From Bradyrhizobium liaoningense (GTDB lineage: Bacteria > Pseudomonadota > Alphaproteobacteria > Rhizobiales > Xanthobacteraceae): a stretch of DNA of 64,000 nt. The stretch is from NCBI RefSeq assembly GCF_018130955.1, contig NZ_JAFCJM010000001.1, forward strand, positions 281,703-345,702, given 5' to 3'. The notes beneath the pieces were generated by a model. That model was not told where the DNA came from. It did no database searches and was given only the letters and a program-made list of their open reading frames with translations. Position 1 is the stretch's first letter, and every line of letters starts with the position of its first letter. The translations under genes were made by a program, and so were the position numbers. This document shows, in pieces, positions 1-8,830 of this stretch.

Positions 1-219
1 GTAGCGCGGCTCGAAATAGGCCGTGACCGACGGCTTGTGGTTCGACTGGGTGATACCGCGGAAGATGTAGTCGTTCATGATACCGCCGCCGAAGGCGATA
101 TCCCAGGGATCGAAGGCCGGCGGCGGGGGTACCTTCACGGCCTTCACCGGCATGTCTGCCGCCAGAGCCGAACCCGAAACCATTGCCAGCGCCGTTGCCA
201 ACAAAGCCAACTTCTTCAT
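1..219 (-). CDS. TorF-family putative porin, N-terminal part (runs off window)
   Basis: Only the first 73 codons are in the window; the gene continues past base 1. The start is the ATG at 219, read leftwards. The protein opens with a clear Sec signal peptide (MKKLALLATALAMVSGSALA, cleavage before ADMPVK), then a proline-rich linker and IAFGGGIMNDYIFRGITQS. That 'YIFRG..QS' opening followed by beta-strand-like sequence is typical of the conserved outer-membrane family now called TorF putative porins. The predicted location is the outer membrane; the transported substrate cannot be told from this fragment. Confidence 0.75.
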   Translation of the reverse strand, partial: MKKLALLATALAMVSGSALAADMPVKAVKVPPPPAFDPWDIAFGGGIMNDYIFRGITQSNHKPSVTAYFEPRY

Positions 220-601
220 TGCGATCCCCATCACCGAGTTAAGGCCAGTCCGATCCCGGCGCCCCCGGGGCATGCGACCTGACTGCGAAATTTCTAACAA
301 ACGCAATCTGGTCCGGGGGACAGTGACAGTGAAGCAAAAAACGCGAGCAACTGCCGACTTTTTAGGCGTTCTACCGATTCCGGCAAAGGTTATCGGCGTG
401 TGTTGCATCTCGAACACAATATTTGCCTTGCATGGTGTGCTTTGAGCCTCGTGTTTCTACGGGGGGCGGTCGAGGTGTGGGGAGAACGTCACCGCGAATC
501 AAAGGGGCTGAGTCCGGCAGGCCCCAACGATGCAAAAAGGCCGCAGCGTTACCGCTGCGGCCTTCTTGCTGGGCAAGTCCCAGGATTGTGTTGAGGGGCG
601 G
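220..601. other. Intergenic region, 382 bases
   Basis: This stretch lies between the porin start and the end of the histone-like gene. Its centre (about 290-460) is less GC-rich than its surroundings and should hold the leftward promoter of the porin gene, but I could not pick a convincing -35/-10 pair. The right part holds the terminator described separately. The short reading frames here have no recognisable content. Confidence 0.6.
533..564 (-). terminator. Rho-independent terminator of the histone-like gene
   Basis: A perfect 12-bp stem (AAGGCCGCAGCG at 537-548 pairing with CGCTGCGGCCTT at 553-564) encloses a 4-base loop. Read on the minus strand the stem is followed directly by a T run (complement of AAAAA at 533-537). 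It lies about 40 bases past the stop of the minus-strand gene ending at 602. Confidence 0.85.
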
Positions 602-961
602 CTAGCCCTGCCCTTCGGCCGGTGCGGACGAAGCGTCAGCAGCCGTCGAAGGGGTCGCCCAGCTCGCCTCCGGCGCGGGCTCGGGAGCAGGAGCTGCCAT
701 CGGAGCTGCGGGCTTGGGGGCCGGTGCGGCCTTCTTGGGAGCGGCTTTCTTTGCTGCCTTCTTGGGAGCCGCCTTCGCAATTTTCTTCGCAGCCTTCTTG
801 GCAGCTTTCTTCGGGGCGGCCTTCTTTGCCGACTTCTTGGCTGCTTTCTTCGCGGCCTTCTTCGTCTTCCTGGATGTCTTCTTCTTGGCGGTCTTCTTCG
901 CCGCTACGGCCTTCTTGGCTTTTTTGGCCTTCTTGCTTTTCTTCTTCTTCGCTTTCGCCAT
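602..961 (-). CDS. Histone H1-like Lys/Ala-rich DNA-binding protein
   Basis: This is a 119-residue protein made almost entirely of Lys/Ala/Pro repeats (KKAAKKAAKKS, APKKAAKKAA), with a more neutral tail rich in Ala, Pro and Glu after about residue 80. The composition matches bacterial H1-like (Hc1/AlgP-type) nucleoid proteins, which bind DNA without sequence specificity through the unstructured basic region. The start ATG at 961 has a strong ribosome site, AGGAGG, six bases upstream. It is a single-gene unit with its own terminator. The function is inferred from composition only; low-complexity sequence prevents finer assignment. Confidence 0.8.
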   Translation of the reverse strand: MAKAKKKKSKKAKKAKKAVAAKKTAKKKTSRKTKKAAKKAAKKSAKKAAPKKAAKKAAKKIAKAAPKKAAKKAAPKKAAPAPKPAAPMAAPAPEPAPEASWATPSTAADASSAPAEGQG

Positions 962-1041
962 CGTGATCCTCCTGTTGCCGCCGAACTATGATCGATCGGG
1001 CGTCTTCAGTCGTCTCCACCTCCGGGCGCGGCGCCAGCCGA

Positions 1042-2367
1042 TCAATTCATGGTCGGCCGCGAACCGCCCGTCGCCCAATCGAGAAGCTCAATCGTGTGCA
1101 CGACCGGAACTGACGTGCCGCCGGCAATCTGCACCATGCAGCCGATATTGCCCGCGGCGATCATGTCCGGCTTGACGCTCGCGATGTTGGCGACCTTGCG
1201 ATCACGCAACCTGCCCGCAAGGTCGGGCTGGAGAATGTTGTATGTCCCCGCCGAACCGCAACACAAATGGCTCTCCGGGACATCTTTCACCACGAATCCA
1301 TTCTTGGAAAGCAATTCTTTCGGAAGCTCTCTGATTTTCTGTCCGTGCTGCAGTGAACAAGCCGAGTGATACGCAACGACGACGTTGTCCTGCCAGTCGT
1401 CTCGCCGCGTCGTCGTCTGCAACGGCAGGCCGGCGACGTATTCGGTGATGTCCTTTGCGAGCTGCGAGACGTGCGCGGCATCGGCCGCGAAGTCGGGATC
1501 CTCGCGCAAGAGATAGCCGTAGTCCTTGACCACCGTGCCGCAGCCGGACGTCGTCACCAGGATGGCGTCGAGGCCTTCCTTGGCGGCTTCCGCGCGCCAT
1601 GCCGCGACGTTGGCCCGGGCCCGCGCCAGCGCGTCGCCGTCGCGGCCGAGGTGATGGGTCAGCGCGCCGCAGCATTGCTCGTCCTTCACCAGCACGACCT
1701 CGACGCCGTGGCGGGTCAAAAGGTTGATCGCCGCCTGATTGATGCGCGGCGCCAGCACCTGCTGGGCGCAGCCCTGCAGCAGCGCGACCCGGCCGCGCTT
1801 CCTGCCGAGCGGCGCAAACACGCTGCCGGAAACCGGCCCCGGCGGCGGCAAACGCCCCGGCGCAAGTGCGAGCATCGCCTTGAGCCGCGAGGTCAGGCCG
1901 GGCGTGGCCGATGGCGGTGGTGACGGCAGGAGCACTGCGAACGGCCGGGCGAGCCGCGCCAGCCACATGCTGGCGCGGAAGCGCGCCGGGTCCGGCAGGA
2001 CGAAGGCGAGCACCGCGCGCAACAGCCGTTCGACAACCGGCCGCTGATAGCGCTCCTCGATCCTGACCCGGGCCTGGTCGACGAGGTGCATGTAGTTCAC
2101 CCCGGACGGACAGGTGGTCATGCAGGCAAGGCACGACAGGCAGCGGTCGATATGCTTGACCACCTCCGATGTCGGCGCCTGGTCCTTCTCCAGCATCTCC
2201 TTGATCAGGTAGATGCGGCCGCGCGGGCTGTCGAGCTCGTCGCCGAGCAGCACATAGGTCGGACAGGTGGCGGTGCAGAAGCCGCAATGCACGCAGGCGC
2301 GCAGGATCTTGTCGGCTTCCGCGATATCGGGGTCGGCGAGCTGCGCCAGTGAGAACTCGGTTTTCAT
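1042..2367 (-). CDS. glcF: Glycolate oxidase iron-sulfur subunit GlcF
   Basis: GlcF is the electron-transfer subunit of the membrane-associated glycolate oxidase (GlcDEF), which oxidises glycolate to glyoxylate. The 441-residue protein has two [4Fe-4S] ferredoxin motifs (Cys 25-28-31-35 in CVHCGFCTATC and Cys 76-79-82-86 in CLSCLACMTTC). Cysteine-rich CCG-type domains follow (QCCGALTHH, SGCGTVVKDYG, CCGSAGTYNI). The open frame extends further upstream, but the start is placed at the ATG at 2367 because it overlaps the glcE stop as ATGA (2364-2367), meaning translational coupling, and because MKTEF matches the usual N-terminus. It is the last gene of glcD-glcE-glcF. Confidence 0.95.
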   Translation of the reverse strand: MKTEFSLAQLADPDIAEADKILRACVHCGFCTATCPTYVLLGDELDSPRGRIYLIKEMLEKDQAPTSEVVKHIDRCLSCLACMTTCPSGVNYMHLVDQARVRIEERYQRPVVERLLRAVLAFVLPDPARFRASMWLARLARPFAVLLPSPPPSATPGLTSRLKAMLALAPGRLPPPGPVSGSVFAPLGRKRGRVALLQGCAQQVLAPRINQAAINLLTRHGVEVVLVKDEQCCGALTHHLGRDGDALARARANVAAWRAEAAKEGLDAILVTTSGCGTVVKDYGYLLREDPDFAADAAHVSQLAKDITEYVAGLPLQTTTRRDDWQDNVVVAYHSACSLQHGQKIRELPKELLSKNGFVVKDVPESHLCCGSAGTYNILQPDLAGRLRDRKVANIASVKPDMIAAGNIGCMVQIAGGTSVPVVHTIELLDWATGGSRPTMN

Positions 2368-3605
2368 GCCGCCGCCGCGCCCCGCGTCAGGCGCCCCCGG
2401 TTGAGGATGGTCTTCGGATCGAAGCTCGCCCGCACCCGCTCGCCCAGGGCCGCGACGCCAGCTGGCTGCGGGTGGAACACCTCGACACTGCGCCTGATGT
2501 CCTCGCTGGCGCGGACCAGCATGGCGTGCCCGCCGACGGCGTCCGCGCGCCTGCGGACGGCCGCTGCATGCGCATCGGCGTTCGGCGGCAGCGCTGCCCA
2601 GATCAGCCCACCGCCCCAATCGTAGAGCACGTCCCCGCCGGTCTCGCGTGCCAATTGCTGGCCGAGCGTTCCACCTGCGGCCGGCGGGCAGACGATCCGC
2701 CACACCGGCCAGGCGCCGAGCGCGCCGCCGGCGGCGAACGGCAGCACGTCGCGGATCGCGGCCCAGAGCGCAGCCGAGGCATCGTCCTCCACCACCACGG
2801 CCGTTCCGAACGGCGCGAGCAATTCGCGCAACGAGGCGGCGCGGTGGGCGGCGGAGGCCGTGATGCCCTCAAGCCGCAGCACGGTCAGCGCCTCGCCCTG
2901 TGAGGCGATCGCGCCCAGCCCCTCCATTTTGGGGCGGAAGGCCGATTTCGGCAGATGGGCGGCGCCGGAGACGTCGAATGGCGAGCCGAGCGCAGCGGTC
3001 ATCGCCTTGTTGGCGGCGGCATCGTCCAGACCGCGCAACAGCAGCGTCCGCTCGGCCTCGGGCTTCGGCATGACCTTCAGCGTCACCTCGGTCATGACCG
3101 AGAGCGTGCCCCAGGACCCCGCCAGCAATTTGCAGAGATCGTATCCGGTGACGTTCTTCACCACCTTGCCGCCGGTCTTGAAACTGTCGCCGAAGCCGGA
3201 CACCGCATGCGCGCCCAGGAGATGGTCGCGCGCCCCGCCCGCCCGGATACGCCGCGGACCGGCCAGCCCGGCCGCGATCATGCCGCCGATAGTGCCCAGG
3301 GCTGGCGTGCCCAATAGCGGCGCGGTGTGCATGGGCTCGAAGGCGAATTGCTGGTTCTTGGAGTCGATCAGCGACATCACGTCCGCAAGCGGCGCGCCGG
3401 CCTCAACCGTGATGATCAGCTCGTTGGGCTCGTAGGAGGTCACCGCGTTGAGCGCGGAGACGTCGAGCACGGCATTGGTGGCCATCGCATGGCCGATTGA
3501 ACGCTTGGAGCCATGGCCGATGATCTCGAGCGGCTGCTCATTGGCAATCGCCGCGCGCACCACCTCTTCGACGTCTTTTGCGTCTCTGACCTTGAGCGTA
3601 TCCAC
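2364..3605 (-). CDS. glcE: Glycolate oxidase FAD-binding subunit GlcE
   Basis: This is the second flavin subunit of glycolate oxidase (413 residues). The N-terminal FAD-binding type-4 (PCMH) fold is seen in the GHGSKRSIG loop near residue 30 and in GTIGGMIAAGLAGPRRIRAG, followed by HAVSGFGDSFKTGGKVVKNVTGYDL, a typical GlcE stretch. It lacks the long FAD-oxidase C-terminal domain of GlcD, as expected. It lies 80 bases after glcD and overlaps glcF by four bases, consistent with one operon. Confidence 0.94.
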   Translation of the reverse strand: MDTLKVRDAKDVEEVVRAAIANEQPLEIIGHGSKRSIGHAMATNAVLDVSALNAVTSYEPNELIITVEAGAPLADVMSLIDSKNQQFAFEPMHTAPLLGTPALGTIGGMIAAGLAGPRRIRAGGARDHLLGAHAVSGFGDSFKTGGKVVKNVTGYDLCKLLAGSWGTLSVMTEVTLKVMPKPEAERTLLLRGLDDAAANKAMTAALGSPFDVSGAAHLPKSAFRPKMEGLGAIASQGEALTVLRLEGITASAAHRAASLRELLAPFGTAVVVEDDASAALWAAIRDVLPFAAGGALGAWPVWRIVCPPAAGGTLGQQLARETGGDVLYDWGGGLIWAALPPNADAHAAAVRRRADAVGGHAMLVRASEDIRRSVEVFHPQPAGVAALGERVRASFDPKTILNRGRLTRGAAAA

Positions 3606-3685
3606 GACACGAGCCGGTAACGAAGTTCACACCAGAAAGCAAATTTCGCGCATCGCGGCGAAGCGCGCATCGGGCCGCTCGCGCC

Positions 3686-5179
3686 TCAGAACCGCGGAAT
3701 ATCCGGAAACGCCAGCTTGCCGGCATGGACGTGCATGCGGCCGAGCTCGGCGCAGCGGTGCAGCGTCGGAAACACCTTTCCCGGATTTAGCAGGCCCTGC
3801 GCGTCGAAGGCGCATTTCAGCCGCTGCTGCTGGTTCAGGTCTACTTCCGAAAACATCTCCGGCATCAGGTCGCGCTTCTCGATGCCGACGCCGTGCTCGC
3901 CGGTAAGCACACCGCCGAACTCGACGCAGGCGCGCAGGATGTCGGCGCCAAAGGCCTCGGCGCGCTCGATCTCGCCGGGCTTGTTGGCATCGTAGAGGAT
4001 CAGCGGGTGCAGATTGCCGTCGCCGGCATGGAACACATTGGCGACGCCGAGCTGGTATTTTTCCGAGAGCTCGCGGATGCGCGCCAGCGCCTTCGGCAAT
4101 GCGCCGCGCGGGATGGTGCCGTCCATGCAGAGATAGTCCGGCGAGATGCGACCCACCGCCGGGAAGGCCGCCTTGCGGCCGGCCCAGAACAGATTGCGCT
4201 CGGCCTCCGAGGTCGAGATCTGGCAGGTGGTCGAGCCGCAGGCTTGCGCGATCGCCTCCACGCGCGTGATCAGCTCGTCGACCTCGACGCCGGGACCGTC
4301 GAGCTCGATGATGAGGAGCGCCTCGACATCGAGCGGATAGCCGGCATGGACGAAAGCCTCCGCCGCGTGGATCGCGGGCTTGTCCATCATCTCCATGCCG
4401 CCCGGAATGATGCCGGCGCCGATGATCCGCGCGACGCATTCGCCGGCCGCCTCGACTTCGGCGAAGCCCACCATCAGCGCGCGCGCCGTCTCGGGCTTTT
4501 GCAGGATCCGCACCGTGATCTCGGTGATGACACCGAGCAGGCCCTCCGAGCCGGTGATCACGCCCATCAGATCGTAGCCGGCGTTCTCGCACCCCTTGCC
4601 GCCGATCCGCAAAATCTCGCCGCTCATCAGCACGATCTCGCAGCCCAGCACGTTGTTGGTGGTCATGCCGTATTTCAGGCAATGCACGCCGCCGGAATTC
4701 TCCGCGACATTGCCGCCGATCGAACATGCGATCTGCGAGGACGGATCGGGCGCATAGTAGAAGCCGGCATGCGCGACCGCCTGGCTGATCGCGAGATTGG
4801 TGACGCCTGGCTCGGTGACGACAACGCGGTTGTCGAAATCGATCTCGCGGATGCGCTTGAACTTGCCGAGCCCGAGCAGCACGCCGTCCTCGAGCGGCAG
4901 CGCGCCGCCCGACAGCGACGTGCCGGATCCGCGCGGCACCACCTTGATGCCCTCGGCGGCACAATATTTCAGGACCAGCGACACCTGCTCGGTGGTATCG
5001 GGGAGCACGACGACCATGGGCGGCTGCCGATAGGCCGTGAGCCCGTCGGATTCATAGACCCGCATCTCCGCCGGACTGTCGATCACGCCCTCGCCCGGCA
5101 CGATCGCGCGAAGAGCGGCAACGATCTCACTGCGGCGCGCCAGGACCGCGGTGTCGCTCGCAGGCATCATGATGGCCAT
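3686..5179 (-). CDS. glcD: Glycolate oxidase subunit GlcD (FAD-linked)
   Basis: This is the catalytic flavoprotein subunit of glycolate oxidase (497 residues). The FAD-binding type-4 domain contains the PRGSGTSLSGGALPLEDG loop, and the C-terminal FAD-oxidase domain ends with FHAGDGNLHPLILYD and GVLTGEHGVGIEKRDLM, hallmark motifs of the GlcD/D-lactate dehydrogenase family. The frame is open to 5224, but the ATG at 5179 is preferred because GAGGAG stands just upstream and MAIMMPAS matches family N-termini. It is the first gene of glcDEF. The promoter should lie in the 252-base gap to the divergent cytochrome gene. Confidence 0.95.
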   Translation of the reverse strand: MAIMMPASDTAVLARRSEIVAALRAIVPGEGVIDSPAEMRVYESDGLTAYRQPPMVVVLPDTTEQVSLVLKYCAAEGIKVVPRGSGTSLSGGALPLEDGVLLGLGKFKRIREIDFDNRVVVTEPGVTNLAISQAVAHAGFYYAPDPSSQIACSIGGNVAENSGGVHCLKYGMTTNNVLGCEIVLMSGEILRIGGKGCENAGYDLMGVITGSEGLLGVITEITVRILQKPETARALMVGFAEVEAAGECVARIIGAGIIPGGMEMMDKPAIHAAEAFVHAGYPLDVEALLIIELDGPGVEVDELITRVEAIAQACGSTTCQISTSEAERNLFWAGRKAAFPAVGRISPDYLCMDGTIPRGALPKALARIRELSEKYQLGVANVFHAGDGNLHPLILYDANKPGEIERAEAFGADILRACVEFGGVLTGEHGVGIEKRDLMPEMFSEVDLNQQQRLKCAFDAQGLLNPGKVFPTLHRCAELGRMHVHAGKLAFPDIPRF

Positions 5180-5431
5180 AATCGGAAACTCTCCTCGCCG
5201 GCGCAATTTGTGACGACAAATCAATCATGTCCGCAAGGCTTTGGGCAAGGATTTAGGCAAGACTTTGGGATGGTCATCCGAAGGTCCCATTGCTTTGTTG
5301 CAGCGCAAGTTCTCTCTGGGGCAAGTCTGGCATCGTGAAACCTGCCAAGGTTTCACGGCTTGTCCACCTGTCGCGGACCTGCCAAAACCACGACCCTCAA
5401 TCTGACCCCGGGAAGAGACGAAGAGCATCCT
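5180..5431. promoter_or_regulatory. Divergent promoter region, glcD / cytochrome c
   Basis: This 252-base gap between two divergent genes must carry both promoters. Direct repeats of AAGGATTTAGGCAAG/AAGACTTTGGG type are visible around 5237-5270, and the sequence TGAAACCTGCCAAGGTTTCA (5336-5355) is an inverted repeat (TGAAACCT/AGGTTTCA), a candidate operator. I see no regulator gene beside it. Confidence 0.4.
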
Positions 5432-5827
5432 ATGACAAAACTGACTTTGGGCGCACTGGTTGCCCTCGCCATGACCGCCGCAGCATCCAATGCGATGGCG
5501 CAGGACGCCGCAGCCGGCAAGACGTCGTTCAACAAGTGCTTGGCCTGCCACGCCATCGGCGAAGGCGCCAAGAACAAGGTCGGCCCCGAGCTCAACGGCC
5601 TCAACGGCCGCAAATCCGGAACTGCGCCGGACTACAATTATTCGGACGCGAACAAGAATTCCGGAATCACCTGGGACGAGGCGACGTTCAAGGAATACAT
5701 CAAGGACCCGAAGGCCAAGATCCCCGGCACCAAGATGGCGTTCGCCGGTATCAAGAACGAGACAGAGATCAACAATCTCTGGACCTTCATTGCCCAGTTC
5801 GACAAGGACGGCAAGGTCAAGCAGTAA
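5432..5827 (+). CDS. cycA: Periplasmic class I cytochrome c (c550 / c2 type)
   Basis: This is a soluble periplasmic electron carrier of 131 residues. It has a signal peptide (cleavage after SNAMA, residue 23), the haem attachment motif CLACH at 36-40, and the likely sixth ligand Met102 in PGTKMAFAG. The length and the GPELNGLNGRKSG and KDPKAKIPGTKM segments fit the c2/c550 family. The start ATG at 5432 follows a purine-rich leader. The symbol is tentative: CycA is the Bradyrhizobium c550 this most resembles from memory. It is divergent from glcD; a functional link to glycolate oxidation is not shown. Confidence 0.85.
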   Translation: MTKLTLGALVALAMTAAASNAMAQDAAAGKTSFNKCLACHAIGEGAKNKVGPELNGLNGRKSGTAPDYNYSDANKNSGITWDEATFKEYIKDPKAKIPGTKMAFAGIKNETEINNLWTFIAQFDKDGKVKQ

Positions 5828-5848
5828 GGCCTCGCGCCGAGGCGGCCG

Positions 5849-6832
5849 CTAATCGGCGGCCGCCGTCACCGGAACGATCCCCGCGATCATCGCCTCGATC
5901 TCGGTCTTGACGAGATCCGGCACCGCGTTCTGCACCATGTGGCCGAGCTCGGGCAGCACGATCAGCTTCGCATTGGCGACTGTCGCGGCAAACGGCCGGG
6001 CGTGGATATTGGTCGACACGGTCTTGTCGGGCTCGCCGGCGATGATCACCGTCGGAACCTTGATCTCGCCGTAGCGCGCAACTTGCGCGGCGACGGCCTC
6101 CTTCAGCGTCACCAGATCATAGGCGTTGGCGATGAACTCGCGCGGGCGCAGCAGCAGCGGCGTCGCCGAGTCCTTCACAAATCCATCCGGCATCAGTTGC
6201 GGCAGGAAAACGCTTTGCGCGCCGGGATCGAGCAGGAAATAGCCGAGCGGGAGCGTGACCGTGTAGGCGAGCAACGGACCGATCACCGGCGTTGCGATGA
6301 TCTTGTTGTAGCGGCCGACGCCGCCGCGCCAGGGATGGGTCACCGGCGCGAGCATCACGAGGCCCGCGACACGGGCCGGATGATCGAGCGCAATCCGGGC
6401 GCCGAGCGCGCCGCTCCAGGAGTGCACCACAAAGACGGCGCGGGCGATGCCGAGCTTGGCAAGCGCTTCGTCGATCATGCGCGCCTGCACGTCGGGCGTG
6501 GAATCCGCGCGCCGCGCCCGCGTGCTCCAGCCATGGCCAGGACGATCGATCAGGACCACGCGATGGTCCTTCGCCAGGAGATCGCCGAGCGGGCGCCGCA
6601 TCGCCTCGAGATTGGAGCTCGCGCCGTGCAGCATCACGATCGGCGGGCCGGAATCGCGCGGGCCGAGGTCGACGACGTGCAGCGTTGCGCCGGCCACCTC
6701 GACCATCTCACCCGGTGGCGGATAGGCGTGCTCGACGGCAAAGACGCCGGCTTGCGTGATCAGCGCCAGCACAGCCAGCGCCGTCACGACTGAGATCACG
6801 ATCATGGAGATGGTCCGGGAAAACTTGGGCAC
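5849..6832 (-). CDS. Membrane-anchored alpha/beta hydrolase
   Basis: This 327-residue protein has an N-terminal transmembrane anchor (about residues 9-32) and then an alpha/beta hydrolase fold. The oxyanion-hole motif HGASSN, the nucleophile elbow HSWSG (Ser in the centre), the acid in GEPDKT and the catalytic His in ELGHMVQN are all present in order. The family includes esterases, haloperoxidases and epoxide hydrolases, and the substrate cannot be inferred. It is convergent with the cytochrome gene, with 21 bases between them. Confidence 0.8.
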   Translation of the reverse strand: MPKFSRTISMIVISVVTALAVLALITQAGVFAVEHAYPPPGEMVEVAGATLHVVDLGPRDSGPPIVMLHGASSNLEAMRRPLGDLLAKDHRVVLIDRPGHGWSTRARRADSTPDVQARMIDEALAKLGIARAVFVVHSWSGALGARIALDHPARVAGLVMLAPVTHPWRGGVGRYNKIIATPVIGPLLAYTVTLPLGYFLLDPGAQSVFLPQLMPDGFVKDSATPLLLRPREFIANAYDLVTLKEAVAAQVARYGEIKVPTVIIAGEPDKTVSTNIHARPFAATVANAKLIVLPELGHMVQNAVPDLVKTEIEAMIAGIVPVTAAAD

Positions 6833-7125
6833 ACGACAGCTACGGTTCTAACCGATGACAGTTTCGCCCGCCGCCGGTTCCAGGGAAAGTACGGCCTGTG
6901 GATAGCGGGGGCATCTGGAACAGCAAAAATCATAATAAAATCAGCGCCAATTCCGCGGATTTCAGGTCGACGGCATCGGCTTCATGCGACCGTCATCGCC
7001 TCGTCCATATAATCGCCACGGTCGGTTCGGCCATCTAGGGCAAATGGGCGCCGATCCTCCACGCGAGTCCCGAGGGAACGCGGGAACGACCGGCAGATGG
7101 TCTGGTTTGAACCGGAGATACCTTG

Positions 7126-7308
7126 ATGAGTGTCAGATCAAACGACGCTGCGATCGACGAGATCGTCGCGAGCTGCAATGGCGATCTTCGCGGTGCCGTG
7201 CGGGCGCTGCTGCTGATCAACGAACATCTCGAGACCGAGCTCGCTAAGCTCTACGCCGCGGCCGCCGACCACAGCCTGGTCGAGCGCGGCAACAGCGCGC
7301 TGCATTAG
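7126..7308 (+). CDS. Small conserved-type hypothetical protein (60 aa)
   Basis: This is a 60-residue soluble alpha-helical protein (MSVRSNDAAIDEIVASCNGD, then a helix with LLLINEHLETELAKL). The ATG at 7126 follows CGGAGATACCT, a plausible ribosome site. An in-frame TTG one codon earlier is less likely. I recognise no domain. The helical register and strong start suggest a real gene, but no function is offered. Confidence 0.6.
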   Translation: MSVRSNDAAIDEIVASCNGDLRGAVRALLLINEHLETELAKLYAAAADHSLVERGNSALH

Positions 7309-7344
7309 AGCGCAAGGCGCCTTAGCCTCTGCTTTGAGCATCAC

Positions 7345-7608
7345 CTAGTCGGTTGCGCTCTCGCCGTCCTTCTCTTCGTCGGGATTCGCCGGCGGACAGG
7401 CACGGATCGTCGAGCGGGCAAGCTTCGCATCGGCTCGGGATCGATATGGGCCGTCGCCGAACCAGATGTCGCCGATGATGACCGGATTGCTGGTCACGAT
7501 CTCGCATTTGCCCGTGGCGCGATCGCCGACCACCCAGAACATGCCATCCGCCAGGCCCGCCGTTGCGGTCGCGAGCAGCAAGGCGCCTGCGGCTATCCAG
7601 CATTTCAT
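7345..7608 (-). CDS. Small secreted hypothetical protein (87 aa)
   Basis: A signal peptide (MKCWIAAGALLLATATAGLA) is followed by a short mature region, DGMFWVVGDRATGKCEIVTS, and an acidic tail. The start is placed at the ATG at 7608, because the upstream seven codons lie before the signal peptide. One mature Cys is present. It looks like one of the short exported proteins common in rhizobia; no family is recognised. Confidence 0.6.
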   Translation of the reverse strand: MKCWIAAGALLLATATAGLADGMFWVVGDRATGKCEIVTSNPVIIGDIWFGDGPYRSRADAKLARSTIRACPPANPDEEKDGESATD

Positions 7609-7742
7609 GGCTTCGCTCCTGCCGTTCATGTCATGCAGGTAGGTCCGCGCAGGCTGGAATGATATCCCCCGACAACGCGACGGATCGGCGCGTGGTTAAT
7701 GCCCGAACGCCGCAATCGCTCAAGAACGCTGCGAATTGAGGG

Positions 7743-8393
7743 TTAGATATCGCGCCCCTCGACCTTCTCGGTCAGCGACTTGACCTGATCGGGGATCTTG
7801 TCGAGGTGCGGATTGACGGCGAGCGCCTTGCGATAGGCATCCAGCGCGCGCTTCTCGTCGCCGAGCTCCTGCATGATCATGCCGAGCCCGGCGAGCGCGC
7901 CGAAATGGCGGGGCTCGCGGATCAGCACCTGCTGGATGTCAGCCAGCGACCGGCCGTAATCGTTCTGCATGTAGTAGAGCGTCGCGCGCCGGTTCCAGGC
8001 CTCGATATAGTCGGGTCGCAGCTTGAGCACGGCGTCGAGCAGCTTGATCGCAACGTCGATCTTCTGCGCATCGACCGCTGCCTTCGCCCGCGTCATCAGG
8101 AGTGCCGCGGTGTCGCTCGGGGTCTGCAGCCAGATCGCCCAGATCCGCGCCTCGACATGCTTGGCACTGGCGTCGTCCGGCGCCGCCTTCAGCGCTCCGA
8201 ACAGGAAATCGAGATTTTTGCTGCGATCGACCTTCGGCAGCTTGGCTGGCGCCTCCGGCAGCTTCTTCTGCTTGACCGGCGGCCCCTTGGGACCGTCCTG
8301 CCCAAGGTTTTGGGCAAACACCGGGGCGACGGCGACGATCGCAGCCAGAACAACCGCCAGACGGAGGGAGCGTGCGAAGAATCTCACTGTCAT
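7743..8393 (-). CDS. Exported TPR-repeat protein
   Basis: This 216-residue protein has an N-terminal signal peptide (about residues 1-27, ending PVFAQ) and a linker rich in Lys and Pro. It then carries at least three tetratricopeptide repeats: AIKLLDAVLKLRPDYIEAWN, DYGRSLADIQQVLIREPRHF and EKRALDAYRKALAVNPHLDK. TPR units bind other proteins, so a periplasmic scaffold role is likely. It lies downstream of rpmJ on the same strand, 103 bases away with a hairpin between them, so it is probably a separate unit. Confidence 0.8.
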   Translation of the reverse strand: MTVRFFARSLRLAVVLAAIVAVAPVFAQNLGQDGPKGPPVKQKKLPEAPAKLPKVDRSKNLDFLFGALKAAPDDASAKHVEARIWAIWLQTPSDTAALLMTRAKAAVDAQKIDVAIKLLDAVLKLRPDYIEAWNRRATLYYMQNDYGRSLADIQQVLIREPRHFGALAGLGMIMQELGDEKRALDAYRKALAVNPHLDKIPDQVKSLTEKVEGRDI

Positions 8394-8415
8394 GGTGAAA
8401 GTCTAAACGCGACAA

Positions 8416-8440
8416 GCCGCCCTTGCATAGCAAGGACGGC
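8416..8440 (-). terminator. Hairpin downstream of rpmJ (possible weak terminator)
   Basis: The stem GCCG-C-CCTTGC (8416-8426) pairs with GCAAGG-A-CGGC (8430-8440) around a 3-base loop, with one mismatch. There is no clear T run on the minus side, so termination may be weak or the hairpin may only stabilise RNA. Confidence 0.45.
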
Positions 8441-8496
8441 GTCAAAGTCGTGTGAGACCGTGGTCTTGCGGGCGGGCGCGAGGCCTCAGCCGGGGC

Positions 8497-8622
8497 TTAG
8501 CCCTGGCGAGCCTTGAAGCGGCGCTGCACCTTGTTGATCACATAGACCCGGCCCTTGCGGCGGACCAGGCGGTTGGCACGGTGGCGACCGCGCAGCGATT
8601 TCAGCGAGTTACGGACCTTCAT
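8497..8622 (-). CDS. rpmJ: 50S ribosomal protein L36
   Basis: This 41-residue basic protein begins [20 protein letters not shown] and ends RRFKARQG. It matches the alphaproteobacterial L36 type (YkgO-like), which lacks the Cys/His zinc ligands of the 37-38-residue form. L36 binds 23S rRNA in the large ribosomal subunit. The ATG is at 8622 and the TAA at 8497-8499. It stands alone, as rpmJ of this type usually does. Confidence 0.93.
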   Translation of the reverse strand: MKVRNSLKSLRGRHRANRLVRRKGRVYVINKVQRRFKARQG

Positions 8623-8830
8623 GGCAGAATCCTGAACGTTCGAAAGGCCGTGTTCGGCACTACCGTTTCGGCACGCGCGAATGTGGCAAAATGAGATCTT
8701 TCCCGCCGGCGGACGACCGCCCGGGACGGGGCGGTTCTTAAGCCATGGGGGGCGCCGGTGTCAATGCAAACGACCTGTTTCGAGCCGATTAACCCAAGCT
8801 GACTTCCGGATTTGGCCTGAATCGGCCCCA

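Noticed and set aside
714..1175. A hydrophobic Phe/Ala-rich plus-strand frame
   Set aside because: It is the antisense of the Lys/Ala codons of the histone-like gene (AAG read as CTT/TTC), which creates false transmembrane-like sequence.
3627..5338. Long frames at 3627-4964 (minus) and 3893-5338 (plus)
   Set aside because: They overlap glcD in other frames and show only low-complexity Arg/Gly/Asp content; glcD has all its family motifs.
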